From the NCBI GenBank assembly GCA_022559845.1, contig CM040128.1:228451939-228515938 (forward strand): a stretch of 64,000 nt of DNA. Direction: 5' to 3'. The stretch is from Amorphophallus konjac. Taxonomy: Eukaryota; Streptophyta; Magnoliopsida; Alismatales; Araceae. The position numbers and the translations under genes were made by a program. A model generated the notes under the pieces. It was not told the origin of the DNA. It saw nothing but the letters and a program-made list of their open reading frames with translations, and did not search any database. Numbering within the stretch: position 1 is the first letter of the stretch; each line of letters begins with the position of its first letter. This document shows, piece by piece, positions 33,539-44,827 of this stretch.

Positions 33539-34969
33539 TGATGGGGTCATCACCATCCGTCCTGACACTCTCGACCATTCTCGTCACCCCGGAGGCGTAC
33601 ATCATGGTCTAGTCATTTATTTTGAGTCCTATGTATGTTTCTTTATTTTATTTGAGTCATATCATTGTAATTTCCCTTTTATTTTAGTCATGTCCCTAGG
33701 TCTTGTGCTTATTTCCCTAGGTTTGAGTGTCATTATGTTTATTAGTTAGCTATTGGGCCCAATTCATTGGGCTTGGCCCATGGGCGCCCCTATCTTGTTG
33801 GTTATTAGTCAATGTGTCAAAAGTCAGGGTCTTATTATAAATTGTGGGATCCCTATAAATAGGACCCCACTCTCTCCATTTTGAGGTAATGAATCAATGA
33901 ATGAAAAACTTGCCATTTTGAGAGTTCAAACTTCTTATCTAGTGGAGAGATTCCATTATTTGGGTGAGAGACCCTAGGGGAGAGATTCCCCACCCATCTC
34001 TCTCTTAATCACTCTTTTTGACTCTCCTTTCTCTCTCCTCCACACCTAATTTTGAAAATTTTCTCTCTCCTCCTTTCCCAACCACCACTCTCCCACCTAC
34101 CCCTATTAAAGGCCACTCCCCTTCCCCACACATCCCATTACTCCACCCCCTAGTCCCAAGAGAGCTTCCACCAATCCTAGCTCCACCTCCCAACCCCCAA
34201 CTACCCCACCCACTTCCCCAAGGACCCTTCCCACTACCCCAAGCACCCCTTCCCTTCCCCAACACAACCCCTCCCATCCCCAAGACCACCATCGAATACC
34301 CTCTATTAAGGAAAATTCAAACTCACCTTCCCTCCACCCACTTGTGCCCCCCTCACCTTCCCCTCTCCCTCCAAGCCCAAATTTGCAGCTCCTCTCTCAC
34401 CCATAGCAAACACCCCCTTCCAGCCCCCATTCTCCCCTTCACACACCTTGAAACCCCCCCCTAGACCCCCTCACAGCTGCGGGTTGCCCCTACACACAAC
34501 CACCTCATTTCCCCTCCCATCTACCCCATTCCCCATTACCTATCTCCACCCTCTCAAGTTCTGGTTGCAGGCAGCAGATTGGCCGCATGTTGTAGAGGCC
34601 ACCCCGTCGTCCCCTAGGAGCTTCAGGTGTCATACCATACATCGACGGAAGCGTCTGTCTGTCTTCTTCGCAACGGTGGTGGTCCCGTCCCATTCCGAGT
34701 TTGTGATCGACCAGGAGAGCCATTCTCCCACAACTGTGCAGATCCCCCCTGGCAGGAGACCAGAGCCGGATTGGAAGCTCGACTACGATGATCGTGTTGG
34801 GAATCGGATCGAGAGTTCTTCTTCAAACATCTTCTACTACGAGTCTTCTAACATCTCCAAGAAGCAGAACCCCATTTGGCGATCGGACCTGAAAGTTATC
34901 AATTTTCTCCCTCGGGTGCTCGGTTCTGCTTCCACTCAGTCTGCACCGACCCCTCCTCAGTGTTCAGAG
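33539..34969 (+). mobile_element. LTR-like segment, left part (interrupted by an insertion)
   Basis: It starts TGATGGGGTCATC and contains a plus-strand TATA box (CCCTATAAATAGGACCCC, about 33851-33868) followed by GAATCAATGAATGAAAAACT, a pattern common in plant LTR R regions. The sequence resumes at 41258 because 34970-41252 is a nested element with a CAGAG duplication. Pyrimidine-rich frames at 34018-34972 are not assigned a function. The lineage is not determined. Confidence 0.5.
33851..33868 (+). promoter_or_regulatory. TATA box of the LTR-like segment
   Basis: A canonical TATAAATA within CCCTATAAATAGGACCCC, followed by a typical LTR R-region sequence. Confidence 0.6.
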
Positions 34970-37058
34970 TAATGAGCGACGAGACCACGGACACGACAAG
35001 CTCGTGACTGTCCCTTAACGAGGGAAGCGTCGGACGTGCGCGGTTGAGAAACCGGCAGTGAGCTAGGGTGATCGGCTCTCTCGTGTGCCCGGATCGGGTC
35101 ACGGGACGGTCTCGCACTCTCTCGCAGCAGCTGTAATGAATAGATAAAGCGAGCTAGATATCCCTACACATGCTCTCTAGTAGCGGCATAAACAAGCATA
35201 TATGAAATTAAGCAAAATGCCAAGTGAGGAGCGAGGACGATACATCCACGCGCTCGGCGTGGGGACGACGGACCCGGCCGAAACTCGTACTCCCGGGATA
35301 AATATTACACAATGATGACAGCAATGAAATATCGCCCACTCCACGCAGGGAGGTAAAGGGCTACACAACTGGGCCCGGGAGGACCGAATTCGGGTTGACG
35401 GGCAGCTTCTCGCGTTGATTCGGCAACACCCGAACACGTGACGGTGGGGCCCACGTGCTATCCGGAGGGGCCGTGTGGGACCCGGTGGCACCGCTGTAGT
35501 GGGGACACTTAGAGAAGCGTTCCCCGGGCTGGCGGCACGCTGGTTCGCCGGCCGGAGGCCGGGCGGCTCCGTTCGGCACCGGTCGGAATAACAAGCCACG
35601 GATCTGCAGCTTCTGGTTTTCAGCGCGCGTCTCAGCGAGAACGGGCGCTGCGATCAGCCCCGATGTCGGATCGACAGGAGACTGGCGCCGTTGGAAAGCT
35701 AACTTCAAATCCTTCAACCGAGGCCTAGGGATCTGGCCTGTATCTGCACGGGTCTGGGCTTTAATGAATTTACAACTTCCTGTTGTACAGTAGCTGAACA
35801 CTCAGATCTGCAGGGCTATTCTCTGAGAACTACCTTTGACTTCTATGAAGACCTTGGATTCAGACTTCGACCGCTTCATGAACGTTGTGGGAAATTGAGC
35901 GAGAAAAATGGAAAAACTAGTTTGGATAAGTTTGGATATGGCTAAGAATTGATAGGAGTTTTTCACTAACAGTGGGTCGGATCTGGAAATGGGCTAAAAG
36001 CACTGTAACTGAGATAGAACACGAATTTTTAAAAATGGATAGAGGGCGAATCAAAAATCAAGCAAAATGGTGGATGTAGGGGATGATGGAAAGAACTCCC
36101 AGTAAAATTGGGAGGATTTGGAAAAATCAAAAAGAGGGTCGGAGGTGAGAAACACAGGGCTACTGTCACTATAGACAGAGACAAAACAGATCTGGGAATG
36201 AAAGATGCATGAAAATGGAAAAATACTAAACAAGGGATTTTGGACATGAATTGTTTTGTGGATGATGGGGTGGAATATAGGAACACACAATAAAAATTTC
36301 AGACCACGAAGAGGCCGTGGTTGTAGTAGGAATTTCGGGAAGACACCTCTGTCCAGCAGGATAGAATACCGAAGACGGTTTCGCGGCGGCTCGAAGGCGG
36401 CACGAACGGCGGCGGCGGCGGCACAGATGATCACCGGAGATAGAGGGGAGGGGATAGAAGATAGAAATCACTCTAGAACTGGAGGTTGGAGGAGAGAAAC
36501 CAGAGGGAGGGAGGAGGGGCTCAAGAACACTCTTGATTTTCCAACAATTTTCTCTTCATTAATGCTAACAAATGGAAAATACAACTCTTTTATATGCCAT
36601 GTGTCAAATCTAATCTACACCATTAGATCTAGGGGTGGGGAATGAAGGGCCTAGATTGGATGTGAATAACACACAAAAAATAATAAAATATTAAGGGGAG
36701 AGGGGCGCCCCCTTGACCATGGTTAATGGGGTTGAATGGGTAGGTGAGGTAGGTAACCCACCTTGGACTAATTAAGCCACTTGTCTCCCATGTGGTCAAA
36801 TAGCATTCAACCCTTCTAGATGGCCACCTAGGATGGTTGACCAGCCCCACATGGATGACATGGACCAATGGGAAAGGGCTGGGGGCCCCCTTGCTGGTCC
36901 TACTGACAAATTACATAGAAACCCACACAATCCGTGGGAATGACGCATTGGCTTACAAAGCCGTACAATTACGTACATACTTTCCCAAGGATATAAACAC
37001 AAACTAAAATGACATAAATGTAAAAGAAAAAGTACATGCTCGGCGTCAATTGCCATCA
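34970..37058 (-). repeat. 3' LTR of the non-autonomous element
   Basis: A 2,089-bp direct repeat of 39250-41252. The minus strand starts TGATGGCAATTG at 37058; the far edge has TA instead of TG (plus-strand reading at 34970). A minus-strand TATA box (CATATAAAAGAG) is at about 36586-36597. A (CGG)n run is at 36407-36421. Confidence 0.92.
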
Positions 37059-37067
37059 ACTCTCCCC
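37059..37067 (-). promoter_or_regulatory. polypurine tract
   Basis: The minus strand reads GGGGAGAGT directly before the LTR start TGATGG. Confidence 0.7.
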
Positions 37068-37521
37068 GGGTGGGAGGAACTCGACCCGTCGAGTAGGGGT
37101 ATGGATGCTCGAGTACTCCGGCGGATCTGTCACCGTGCCAAGTAACGCGGGTACTCTCCACTCTGAGTGATCGTCACCTGCTCATTCCATATATACTCGA
37201 TATGCACGGACTGCTATGGGCCGAAGGTGGACACTCCGGGTGGGGTACTCTCAAAAGGGAAGGAAGTAGCTCGAAGACTCACTAGGAATCACCGCTGAGT
37301 CCCTATAGGTGACTGATCCGGGTATAGATGTAGAACCGATCCCATACTCATCGAGTGAGTCGACTCGCTTCACACTCATAAGGGACTGACATCGACGAGC
37401 TTGCACAAGACACATGCAGACAAACAAATGACACACAAGCCATGCAAACAAACCACACAAAACAAACCACACAAGAAAAAAAACCACACGGACTCATCTA
37501 TGACCCTAGACACACCTAATG

Positions 37522-38967
37522 TTAGTCCGACCCGTACATGGGTGACGGCGGACCAGGACACCCGAATATGTGCCATGCATGCATGTTATGCAACTGGGAA
37601 TGGATGGCATGGGGAACACCTATACGTCGGGTGTGGTTATGCGTGGATGGTCTTTTGTATGTGGGTGACTCGGGTGGTTTAGAAGGGCCGGGTGTAGGTG
37701 GGTCGGGATTGGTGGATGTAGATGGACCATCCCGAGGGGAAGGGGCATAAAAATGGGCTTCCTTGAAGAAGGGGAGTACGGGTGGTAGCTCGGGAAGCCT
37801 AATAGTGAAGGGGTCAAAAGGGTCAAAGAAGGTATGACCCCTTGTGGTGGGTTCCCACAAGTCACGGTCCCACGTGTAGAAGGTTTGAAGATGTGGGTAG
37901 TCACCTTCTTGAATTGTAATGGGTGGGATGGGGATCGTAGGCAAGAAGTATGATTCCTCCCTCGGACAAAAGGCTATGAATTCGGGCTCGTCCGGTAAGG
38001 GGAGGAGTAAGAGGACCTCCGTGGTGACACAACCCACGGTGCACTCGGAGGTAATGGACCCGAAGGCCTGATGGGTAAAGCTAAGACTAGCGGGTTGGTC
38101 AAAGCCTCGCGCCAAAAGATGCGTCAACTTCCATTGTGAGTCTAATCCCATGATAAGATCATCCAACGTATCAACATGGTGACGAGATCGAAATGTGGTA
38201 TGGAATGAGTTGACCGGCACTATAGGTAGGATGGGGTCCATGGATGGGAAGGGATGTGGGACCAAGCCATCCTTGAGCCAACTAAAAAGTGGCTCGGCGA
38301 TGTATAGTGTACCCGTTAGAAATACGGGTGGCTCGGGCCTTGGTGGCTCCGAATGAGATGGTTCCGAATCACGTTCGGAAAGAAAGGGCGGTGAGCATGG
38401 GTCCGTAGGCAGAGCGGACTGATTCGAGTGGATGGGTGGTGACATGGAGATGGTCGGCCGAAGGATGTCGTGGAAGACGAACTTGCCGGGTAGGTAAGGT
38501 GGATATAAGGTGCAGGTCCGCATATCCCGGTCAAAGATCGCTCTCCTCTCTTCCAACCAAGGTCGCCCTAACATAATGTACGGGCCTGTTGGCGTACCAA
38601 GGTTGCACCATGCACCATCACAGTAAAGAGTGGAGTCGATCATCCTTTCAAACTCGACAAAAGCAAAATCTCCATCGCAGATAATCTTACTCGCCTTGGA
38701 GAGGGACTCCACGATATCAAGAGAAACCCAATTATCTGAATCCTTATGAGCGAAATGGAGTCTCGTTGTGGACCCATTGGGTAGAGTAGCTTTAGTAACG
38801 AGATGAGTGAAAGCTAATGGTCGGGCCATGAAGGCATTGGATTGGGCCACAAAGGATGTCCCTTCGGACGCATGGTCGTGGGGAACGGCCATGGGTAGCG
38901 GACATGGACATGCATACACACGGTGACAAGACACTAGACCGACTATGCACATTTGGAATGCATGCAC
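37522..38967 (-). CDS. 481-aa element-encoded protein with degenerate retropepsin-like domain
   Basis: The only long ORF of the element, uninterrupted. Residues 76-89 (DSDNWVSLDIVESL) resemble the active-site strand of retroviral-type aspartic proteases (DSGA..N.VS...VE.L), but the glycine of D-S/T-G is replaced by Asp. Residues 130-138 (YIMLGRPWL) match the hydrophobic-LGRPWL motif near the C-terminus of such proteases, and AIFDRDMRTCTL follows as in retropepsins. The rest is Pro-rich, especially 200-215 and 385-440, without a domain I recognise. No zinc knuckle, RT or integrase motif. Met1 lies 40 bp after three-hairpin motif C; Met26 or Met47 are possible starts. Protease homology is inferred from two short motifs; activity is unlikely. 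It could be a gag-like packaging protein. Confidence 0.6.
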   Translation of the reverse strand: MHAFQMCIVGLVSCHRVYACPCPLPMAVPHDHASEGTSFVAQSNAFMARPLAFTHLVTKATLPNGSTTRLHFAHKDSDNWVSLDIVESLSKASKIICDGDFAFVEFERMIDSTLYCDGAWCNLGTPTGPYIMLGRPWLEERRAIFDRDMRTCTLYPPYLPGKFVFHDILRPTISMSPPIHSNQSALPTDPCSPPFLSERDSEPSHSEPPRPEPPVFLTGTLYIAEPLFSWLKDGLVPHPFPSMDPILPIVPVNSFHTTFRSRHHVDTLDDLIMGLDSQWKLTHLLARGFDQPASLSFTHQAFGSITSECTVGCVTTEVLLLLPLPDEPEFIAFCPREESYFLPTIPIPPITIQEGDYPHLQTFYTWDRDLWEPTTRGHTFFDPFDPFTIRLPELPPVLPFFKEAHFYAPSPRDGPSTSTNPDPPTPGPSKPPESPTYKRPSTHNHTRRIGVPHAIHSQLHNMHAWHIFGCPGPPSPMYGSD

Positions 38968-39009
38968 ACTAAGGACCCTAGACGTAAACCAAGACTCGGT
39001 ACGTGGCGG

Positions 39010-39100
39010 AGATAAGCGATCCGAAGATCACTCGCGCAAGTGTGCGTCCTTCCCGATAGGCGTAGCCTAACGTTCGGACAACACCTTTTGATATACCGAG
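39010..39100 (-). ncRNA. three-hairpin motif, copy C, in the element 5' leader
   Basis: Minus-strand order: GGTATATCAAA, stem TAGGC/GCCTA (39056-39068), GGGAAGGACG, stem CACT/AGTG around TGCGCG (39029-39042), then GATC-TTCG-GATC (39018-39029). The last two stems share bases at their junction. Same order and spacing class as copies A and B, with different paired bases. It lies between PBS and ORF, where packaging or translation signals are usual in retroelements; that role is inference. Confidence 0.55.
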
Positions 39101-39235
39101 TAAAGGGATGCAAATGCAAAAAGACACTTTTTTGTTTTAAAACAATGATGACCCTAAACACGACTTAGACAATGACTAATGACTAGACGTAAATGACACT
39201 TTTTTTTTTGATTTGGACACCCTAGACTCAACTCG

Positions 39236-39246
39236 CTCTGATACCA
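39236..39246 (-). other. primer-binding site, initiator tRNA-Met
   Basis: The minus strand reads TGGTATCAGAG, three bases from the 5' LTR edge. Confidence 0.88.
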
Positions 39247-39249
39247 AAT

Positions 39250-41252
39250 TGATGCGGGATGAGACCACAGACATGACAAGCTCGTGACTGCCCCTTAACG
39301 AGGGAAGCGTCGGACGTGCGCGGTTGAGAAACCGGCAGTGAGCTAGGGTTATCGGCTCTCTCGTGTACCCGGATCGGGTCACGGGACGGTCTCGCACTCT
39401 CTCGCAGCAGCGGTAATGAATAGATAAAGCGAGTTAGATATTCCTACACATGCTCTCTAGCAGCGGCATAAACAAGCATATATGAAATTAAGCAAAATGC
39501 CAAGTGAGGAGCGAGGATGATACCTCCACGCGCTCGGCGTGGGGACGACGGACCCGGACGAAACTCGTACTCCCGGGATAAATATTACACAATGATGACA
39601 GCAATGAAATATCACCCACTCCACACAGGGAGGTAAAGGGCTACACAACTGGGCCCGGGAGGATCGAATTCGGGTTGACGGGCGGCTTCTCGCGTTGATT
39701 CGGCAACACCCGAACACGTGAAGGTGGGGCCCACGTGCTATCCGGAGGGGCCGTGTGGGACCCGGTGGCACCGCTATAGTGGGGACACTTAGGGAAGCGC
39801 TCCCCGGGCTGGTGACACGCTGGTTCACCGGCCGGAGGCCGGGCGGCTCCGTTCGGCACCGGTCGGAATAACCGGCCACGGATCTGCAGCTTCTAGTTTT
39901 CAGTGCGCGTCCCGGCGAGAACGGGGGCTGCGATCAGCCCCGATGTCGGATCGACACGAGACTGGTGCCGTTGGAAAGATAACTTCAAATCCTTCAACCG
40001 AGGCCTAGAGATTTGGCCTGGATCTGCACGGGTTTGGGCTTTAATGAATTTACAACTTCCTGTTGTACAGTAGCCGAACACTCAGATCTGCAGGGGTATT
40101 CTCTGAGAACTGCCTTTGACTTCTATGAAGACCTTGGATTCAGAGTTCGACCGCTTCACTAACAGTGGGTCGGATCTGGAAATGGGCTGAAAGCACTGTA
40201 GCTGAGATAGAACACGAATTTTAAAAAATGGATAGAGGGCGAATCAAAAATAAAAAAAAAATGGTGGATGTAGGGGATGATGGACAAAACTCCCAGCAAA
40301 ATTGGGAGGGTTTGGAAAAATCAAAAAGAGGGTCGGAGGTGAGAAACACAGGGCTGCTGTCACTGTAGACAGAGACAAAATAGATCTGGGAATGAAAGAT
40401 GCACGAAAATGAAAAAATACTAAATGAGGGATTTTGGACCTGAATGTTTTTGTGGATGATGGGGTGGAATATAAGAACACACCATAAAACTTCTAGACCA
40501 CGAAGAGGCCGTGGCTGGTAGCAGAATTTCGGGAAGACACCTTTGTCCAGCAGGATAGAATACCGAAGACGGTTTCGCGGCGGCTCGAAGGCGGCACGAA
40601 CGGCGGCGGCGGCGGCATAGATGATCACCGGAGATAGAGGGGAGGGGATAGAAGATAGAAATCACTCTAGAATTGGAGGTTGGAGGAGAGAAACCAGCGG
40701 GAGAGAGGAGGGGCTCAAGAACACTCTTGATTTTCCAACAATTTTCTCCTCCTTAATGCTAACAAATGGAAAATACAACCCTTTTACATGCCATGTGTCA
40801 AATCTAATCTACACCATTAGATCTAAGGGTAGGGAATGGAGGGCCTAGATTGGATGTGAATAACACATAAAAAATAATAAAATATTAGGGGGAGAGGGGC
40901 GCCCCCTTGACCATGGTTAATGGGGTTGAATGGGTAGGTGAGGTAGGTAACCCACCTTGGACTAATTAAGCCACTTGTCTCCCATGTGGTCAAATGGCAT
41001 TCAACCCTTCTAGATGGCCACCTAGGATGGTTGACCAGCCCCACATGGATGACATGGACCAATGGGAAAGGGCTGGGGGCCCCCTTGCTGGTCCTACTGA
41101 TAAATTACATAGAAACCCACACAATTCATGGGAATGACGCATTGGCTTACAAAGCCGTACAATTGCGTACATACTTTCCCAAGGATATAAACATAAACTA
41201 AAAGGACATAAATGTAAAAGAAAAAGTACATGCTCGGCGTCGATTCCCATCA
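39250..41252 (-). repeat. 5' LTR of the non-autonomous element
   Basis: A 2,003-bp repeat of 34970-37058, TG...CA bounded. Compared with its partner it lacks 87 bp (35879-35965 of the other copy). The TATA-like position here reads GCATGTAAAAGG, so the TATA box is mutated in this copy. Confidence 0.92.
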
Positions 41253-41436
41253 CAGAGCCTACCGGTCGACCCCGACATCATCTGGCATCCCCGTCGGTCT
41301 TGCTTCGAAGAGGACTCGTCAACGGTTCCAACGACTCTGGCGGCACCTGATTCTGAGCTCTGGAGCGACCGTGGCAACCTCTGCTTCTTTCTGTTGGGAA
41401 CCTGAAGCTGTCAGATCCGAGGGTCTGCCACCCTAA
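41253..41436 (+). mobile_element. LTR-like segment, right part
   Basis: Starts with the CAGAG duplication and continues the sequence broken at 34969. It ends at CCTAA directly before the Tat LTR at 41437; that 5-bp word would be the left target-site duplication of the Tat insertion if repeated beyond the window. Confidence 0.55.
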
Positions 41437-42344
41437 TGTGGACGCACTTTTTCCACTTGGTTATTCTCTCGTGTTGTTTATTCGTTTATTGGGTGCATGG
41501 GCGTGCCAGTCACCGAAGTGACGATTTATTCGGGCTCCGAAGAGCCCATGATGCGCTCGACCTGACTCCGTCAGACGATTATGTGGTTCATGTCGGGACC
41601 GGATCCCGTCGCGCCATAAAGGTCACGACGTCATTTACATCCCTCATACGAGGGAATACCCTTGATTAATTGCCGAAATTAGGGGCCCCGCGGCCGAAAA
41701 GGATAACACTAACTGTGCGAGAGAGATGGGGGTAGATCACACTGGAGGTTGTATTAATGCCACAACTGTCGGCCATGTCGGCCACCCGTAGACCTTTTCA
41801 TATTCGGACACAGGTCCGTGGCGTAGTCAAAATGAGAAAACCGAGGTAGACCCCTTCTAATGTCTGCCGAGCATGCGACAGTTTCGATGAGGATTCGGAA
41901 GGCATCCGGAACGAGAACCAAACCCAGTCCGATTAAGATGTCGGCCCGAGGTTAGATCAAAGCCCGGCCATATCGGGGTAATTCCCGAGACTAGGGTTCG
42001 ACCCAAAGGGCGGCGTTGTTGTTCCTTTTTGCCCCGGGTCACGGGGAGAGATGGGGGCTACAGCGTGGGCTCTGGCGTCTTTTATCTGGGGTTTTCCTAG
42101 CTATATGTTCAAGGATTTCTGATTTGACGTTCGTCGTTCGCTGCTTCTTTATGCGTTGTTCCGGATGATTTCTCTTCTTTTATTCATTATTGTTATTACT
42201 ATTACTATTTATATTTTTTTTATTACCCCTCCCGCCTCTTTTATTATGATTAACATTATACATTCGGAGTCCTTTAATTATCGTAATTTTTATTGATTTA
42301 TTCGCTATTGTTAATGCCCTTATCAGGTCATATATACGTGTATG

Positions 42345-42640
42345 TATATAGTGTGCCGGCGAAGAGGATAGGGCGTACCGCTGGAGGCTTGGGATGTGCC
42401 GCTGAGGGCTGAAAGGGGCGTACCGCTGAAGGCCAAGGGGGGGGGGCGTACCGCTGAGGGCCAATGAGAGTGTACCGCTGGGGCTTAAGAGAGTGTACCG
42501 CTGAAGGCTGGGCGTGTGTGTGCCGCTGGGCGCTGGGCAGGGAGTGTACCGCTGAAGGCTGTGTGTGTGCCGCTGGGGATTGGGCAGGGATGTACCGCTG
42601 AAGGCTGGGGGTGCGTGCCACTGAGGGTCAATCAGGGGGG
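42345..42640. repeat. GTRCCGCTGAAGG-word array, LTR A distal
   Basis: About a dozen occurrences of GTACCGCTGAAGG, GTGCCGCTGAGGG or close variants separated by 8-20 variable bases. The LTR B counterpart (45770-46075) has an extra unit near 45841-45862. Confidence 0.85.
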
Positions 42641-43084
42641 AATGTGATGGAGGTTAATCCAGCTTTTAATTACCTGTTTTAAGGCTTTTCTTTTCTTCTT
42701 GTTTCAATTTGTAGACAGTGTTATACAAACTTCCCCCTTGTTTTGTTCTGTTCAGCCTATTCGGCGCCAGTCGGAAGTTCGAGTTGCCGTGCGACTAATC
42801 AGTTCGGTTCAGCTCTCGTTATGGTGCCGGCAGTGATTTGATTGGTTGTAGGGTTTCATTACTTATTCTATTCGTTTATTGCTTCCTTTTGCCTCTTTTA
42901 ATATCTTGTTATTTTCTCGCAAAAATTCGGCAGCATCTCCCCTTGACCCGGGGCGTAAGGGAGATGAAGGGAACACGCCCACATGGAGTGGCGGAACCCG
43001 AAAATTGGAGGTGGGCCCCCGGGGGAGCAACACCTTTAAAGAACCTCGGAAAGCATGAAGGAAAACAACGGGCTCGGGCTTGGC

Positions 43085-43290
43085 CAGCAGGTGTACCACT
43101 GCAGACCAGGAGAGTGTACCGCTGGGGCTAGCTGGGGGTGTGCCGCTGAGGGCAGATGGGGTGTGCCGCTGAGGGCACTTGGGGGTGCACCGCTGAGGGC
43201 ACTTGGGGGTGTGCCGCTGAGGGTTGGTTGAGGATGTGTCGTTGAGGGTAGAATGGATGTGCCGCTCAGGGGCCAAAGGGATGCATCGCT
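43085..43290. repeat. GTGCCGCTGAGGG-word array, LTR A middle
   Basis: About ten units of GTGCCGCTGAGGG or TGTACCGCTG at 20-25-bp spacing. Counterpart in LTR B at 46525-46725. Confidence 0.82.
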
Positions 43291-43929
43291 GAAGGTTCAA
43301 GCAGAGCGTACGAGCGGGGAGACTTGGAGGCCATTCAGGAAAAGCGAGGGGATGTGAGGCCAAGGAAGGGCTGCTGGAAATGAGTGAAAGGGGTCACCAA
43401 GTCAGGCTTCACAGGGGAGACATCACGTTGATGCAGTGGCTCAAAAGAAACCGGAGGAACGGAGAAAACAGGCAACACACCACATACATTGTGAAGGCGG
43501 GAGCAAACCAACAGAAATAGCAGGAAAGGCCCAAGGAGGGTGATTGCTTTCATTCATGGGAGGCCAAGGACCGTAGCCCTACATGCATATTACAAAAGAA
43601 AACACCCAAATGAGGCCATGGACAAAAGGAAAAGAATCCAAGACTGAGAACGGAAGGGGGAATGGAATCCAAAAGGGAAGAGAGCAATAGGGCCTAAGAC
43701 ATGGGCCACCGTCCCTAACCCTCTCCCCCATTACATCAAGCTCTCTCTCTCTTACTCTTGCTTCTTCCCGGTGGCCGTCGGATAGAGCTCAGGCCGGGAG
43801 GGCCTTTTCTTCTCTTCTCTCTTCTCCTCTTTCTCCTGCGTGTGTGTCTTCTACTGTCGGAGCCTCTCCCCCTCCGTGTGTTCCTCTCGATATCTCTCCC
43901 TCTCCTCCTCTCCTTTTGAAACGAAGAGG

Positions 43930-43950
43930 AGGGGTTTTTATACCCCGGGC
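43930..43950 (-). promoter_or_regulatory. TATA box of Tat LTR A
   Basis: The minus strand reads GGGGTATAAAAACCCC, itself palindromic around the TATA core. The equivalent in LTR B is at about 47366-47382. The word array at 44130-44660 lies 190-720 bp upstream on the minus strand. Confidence 0.75.
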
Positions 43951-44129
43951 GGCGGGAGCCTTCGAGCACGGCCGTCGAAGCGGGAAGTGGCCCGTGATCA
44001 TGAGGTTTGACCTGCCTGTCCTAGCTATCAGTGGACTAGGCCACATGGCCCAACGATCGGCTGCCACCTCCGATGGCTCCACTGCGCGCCAAGGATGTGT
44101 AGGGCATGGGCCTCACGTCGCTCGTTGAA

Positions 44130-44660
44130 AAAAACTTCACCGCTGTGCCGTTGAAGGGCTAAACAAGCGTGCCGCTGTAGTGCCAAAAGGGCGTACCGCT
44201 GGAGCCCCGGATGGGCGTGCCGCTGAACGGCCTGAAGGGCGTGCCGTTGGGGACCCTGCAGGGTGTGCCGCCGAAGACCCCCATGGGGTGTGCCGTTGAA
44301 GACCCCCCCCTGGGGGGGCGTGCCGTTGAAGACCCCCCTTGGGCGGCGTGCCGTTGAAGACCCCCCCCCCGGGGGGCATGCCGTTGAAGACCCCCCATGG
44401 GGGGTGTGCCGTTGAACCCCCTTGGGGGGTCTGTCGGTGAACCCTCTTGGGGGTGTGCCGGTGAACCCCCATAGGGGTGTGCCGTTGAACCCCCTTGGGG
44501 CTGTGCCGGTGAACCCCCATAGGGGTGTGCCGGCGAGCGCCCAAAAGGGGTTGTGCCGGTGAAGGCCGCTGCAGGGTGTGCCGCTGAAGGGAGCGTACCG
44601 CTGGAGGGTTCTGCCAGGGCGTGCCGTTGAAGCCTCAACTGGGCGTGCCGCTGAAGGGCT
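44130..44660. repeat. constant-word / variable-palindrome array, LTR A
   Basis: A constant GTGCCGTTGAA or GTGCCGGTGAA word (11 nt) alternates about 20 times with 11-18-nt variable segments, many of them palindromic: ACCCTGCAGGGT, ACCCCCCATGGGGGGT, CCCCCTTGGGGGG, CCCCCATAGGGG, GCCAAAAGGGC. LTR B (47575-48065) carries the same series lacking about one unit. Confidence 0.85.
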
Positions 44661-44827
44661 AAATGGGCGATTTTAAGCCCGTTGGGAGCATGAGCTGTGG
44701 CCCATTTGATTTTCTTCGAGGCCCACGGGCTGTGGGGCCCTTTATGCTTGATTTCCCCGGGGTTTCTTCACTCGGCGCAGTTGTCGATGCTGGGCCGAGC
44801 ATGACATTTAGATGTGCGATTTTCGGT

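Larger units (their letters stand above)
34970..41252 (-). mobile_element. complete non-autonomous LTR retrotransposon with a single ORF
   Basis: A 6.28-kb insertion in minus orientation. LTRs are 39250-41252 (5') and 34970-37058 (3'), flanked by exact CAGAG duplications at 34965-34969 and 41253-41257. PBS TGGTATCAGAG (39236-39246) lies three bases inside the 5' LTR and a GGGGAGAG tract (37059-37067) abuts the 3' LTR. The 2.2-kb interior holds one 481-codon ORF and no gag, RT or integrase, so mobility needed a helper. LTRs differ by about 4-5% by eye plus one 87-bp deletion, so it is moderately old, yet the ORF is open. Confidence 0.92.

Noticed and set aside
34448..34972. 174-codon plus-strand gene
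   Set aside because: Ends exactly at the nested-element junction and runs through low-complexity C-rich LTR sequence; no conserved motif.
44130..44660. CRISPR array
   Set aside because: Regular constant/variable alternation resembles one, but the repeats are 11 nt, spacers are palindromic, and the setting is a plant LTR without cas genes.
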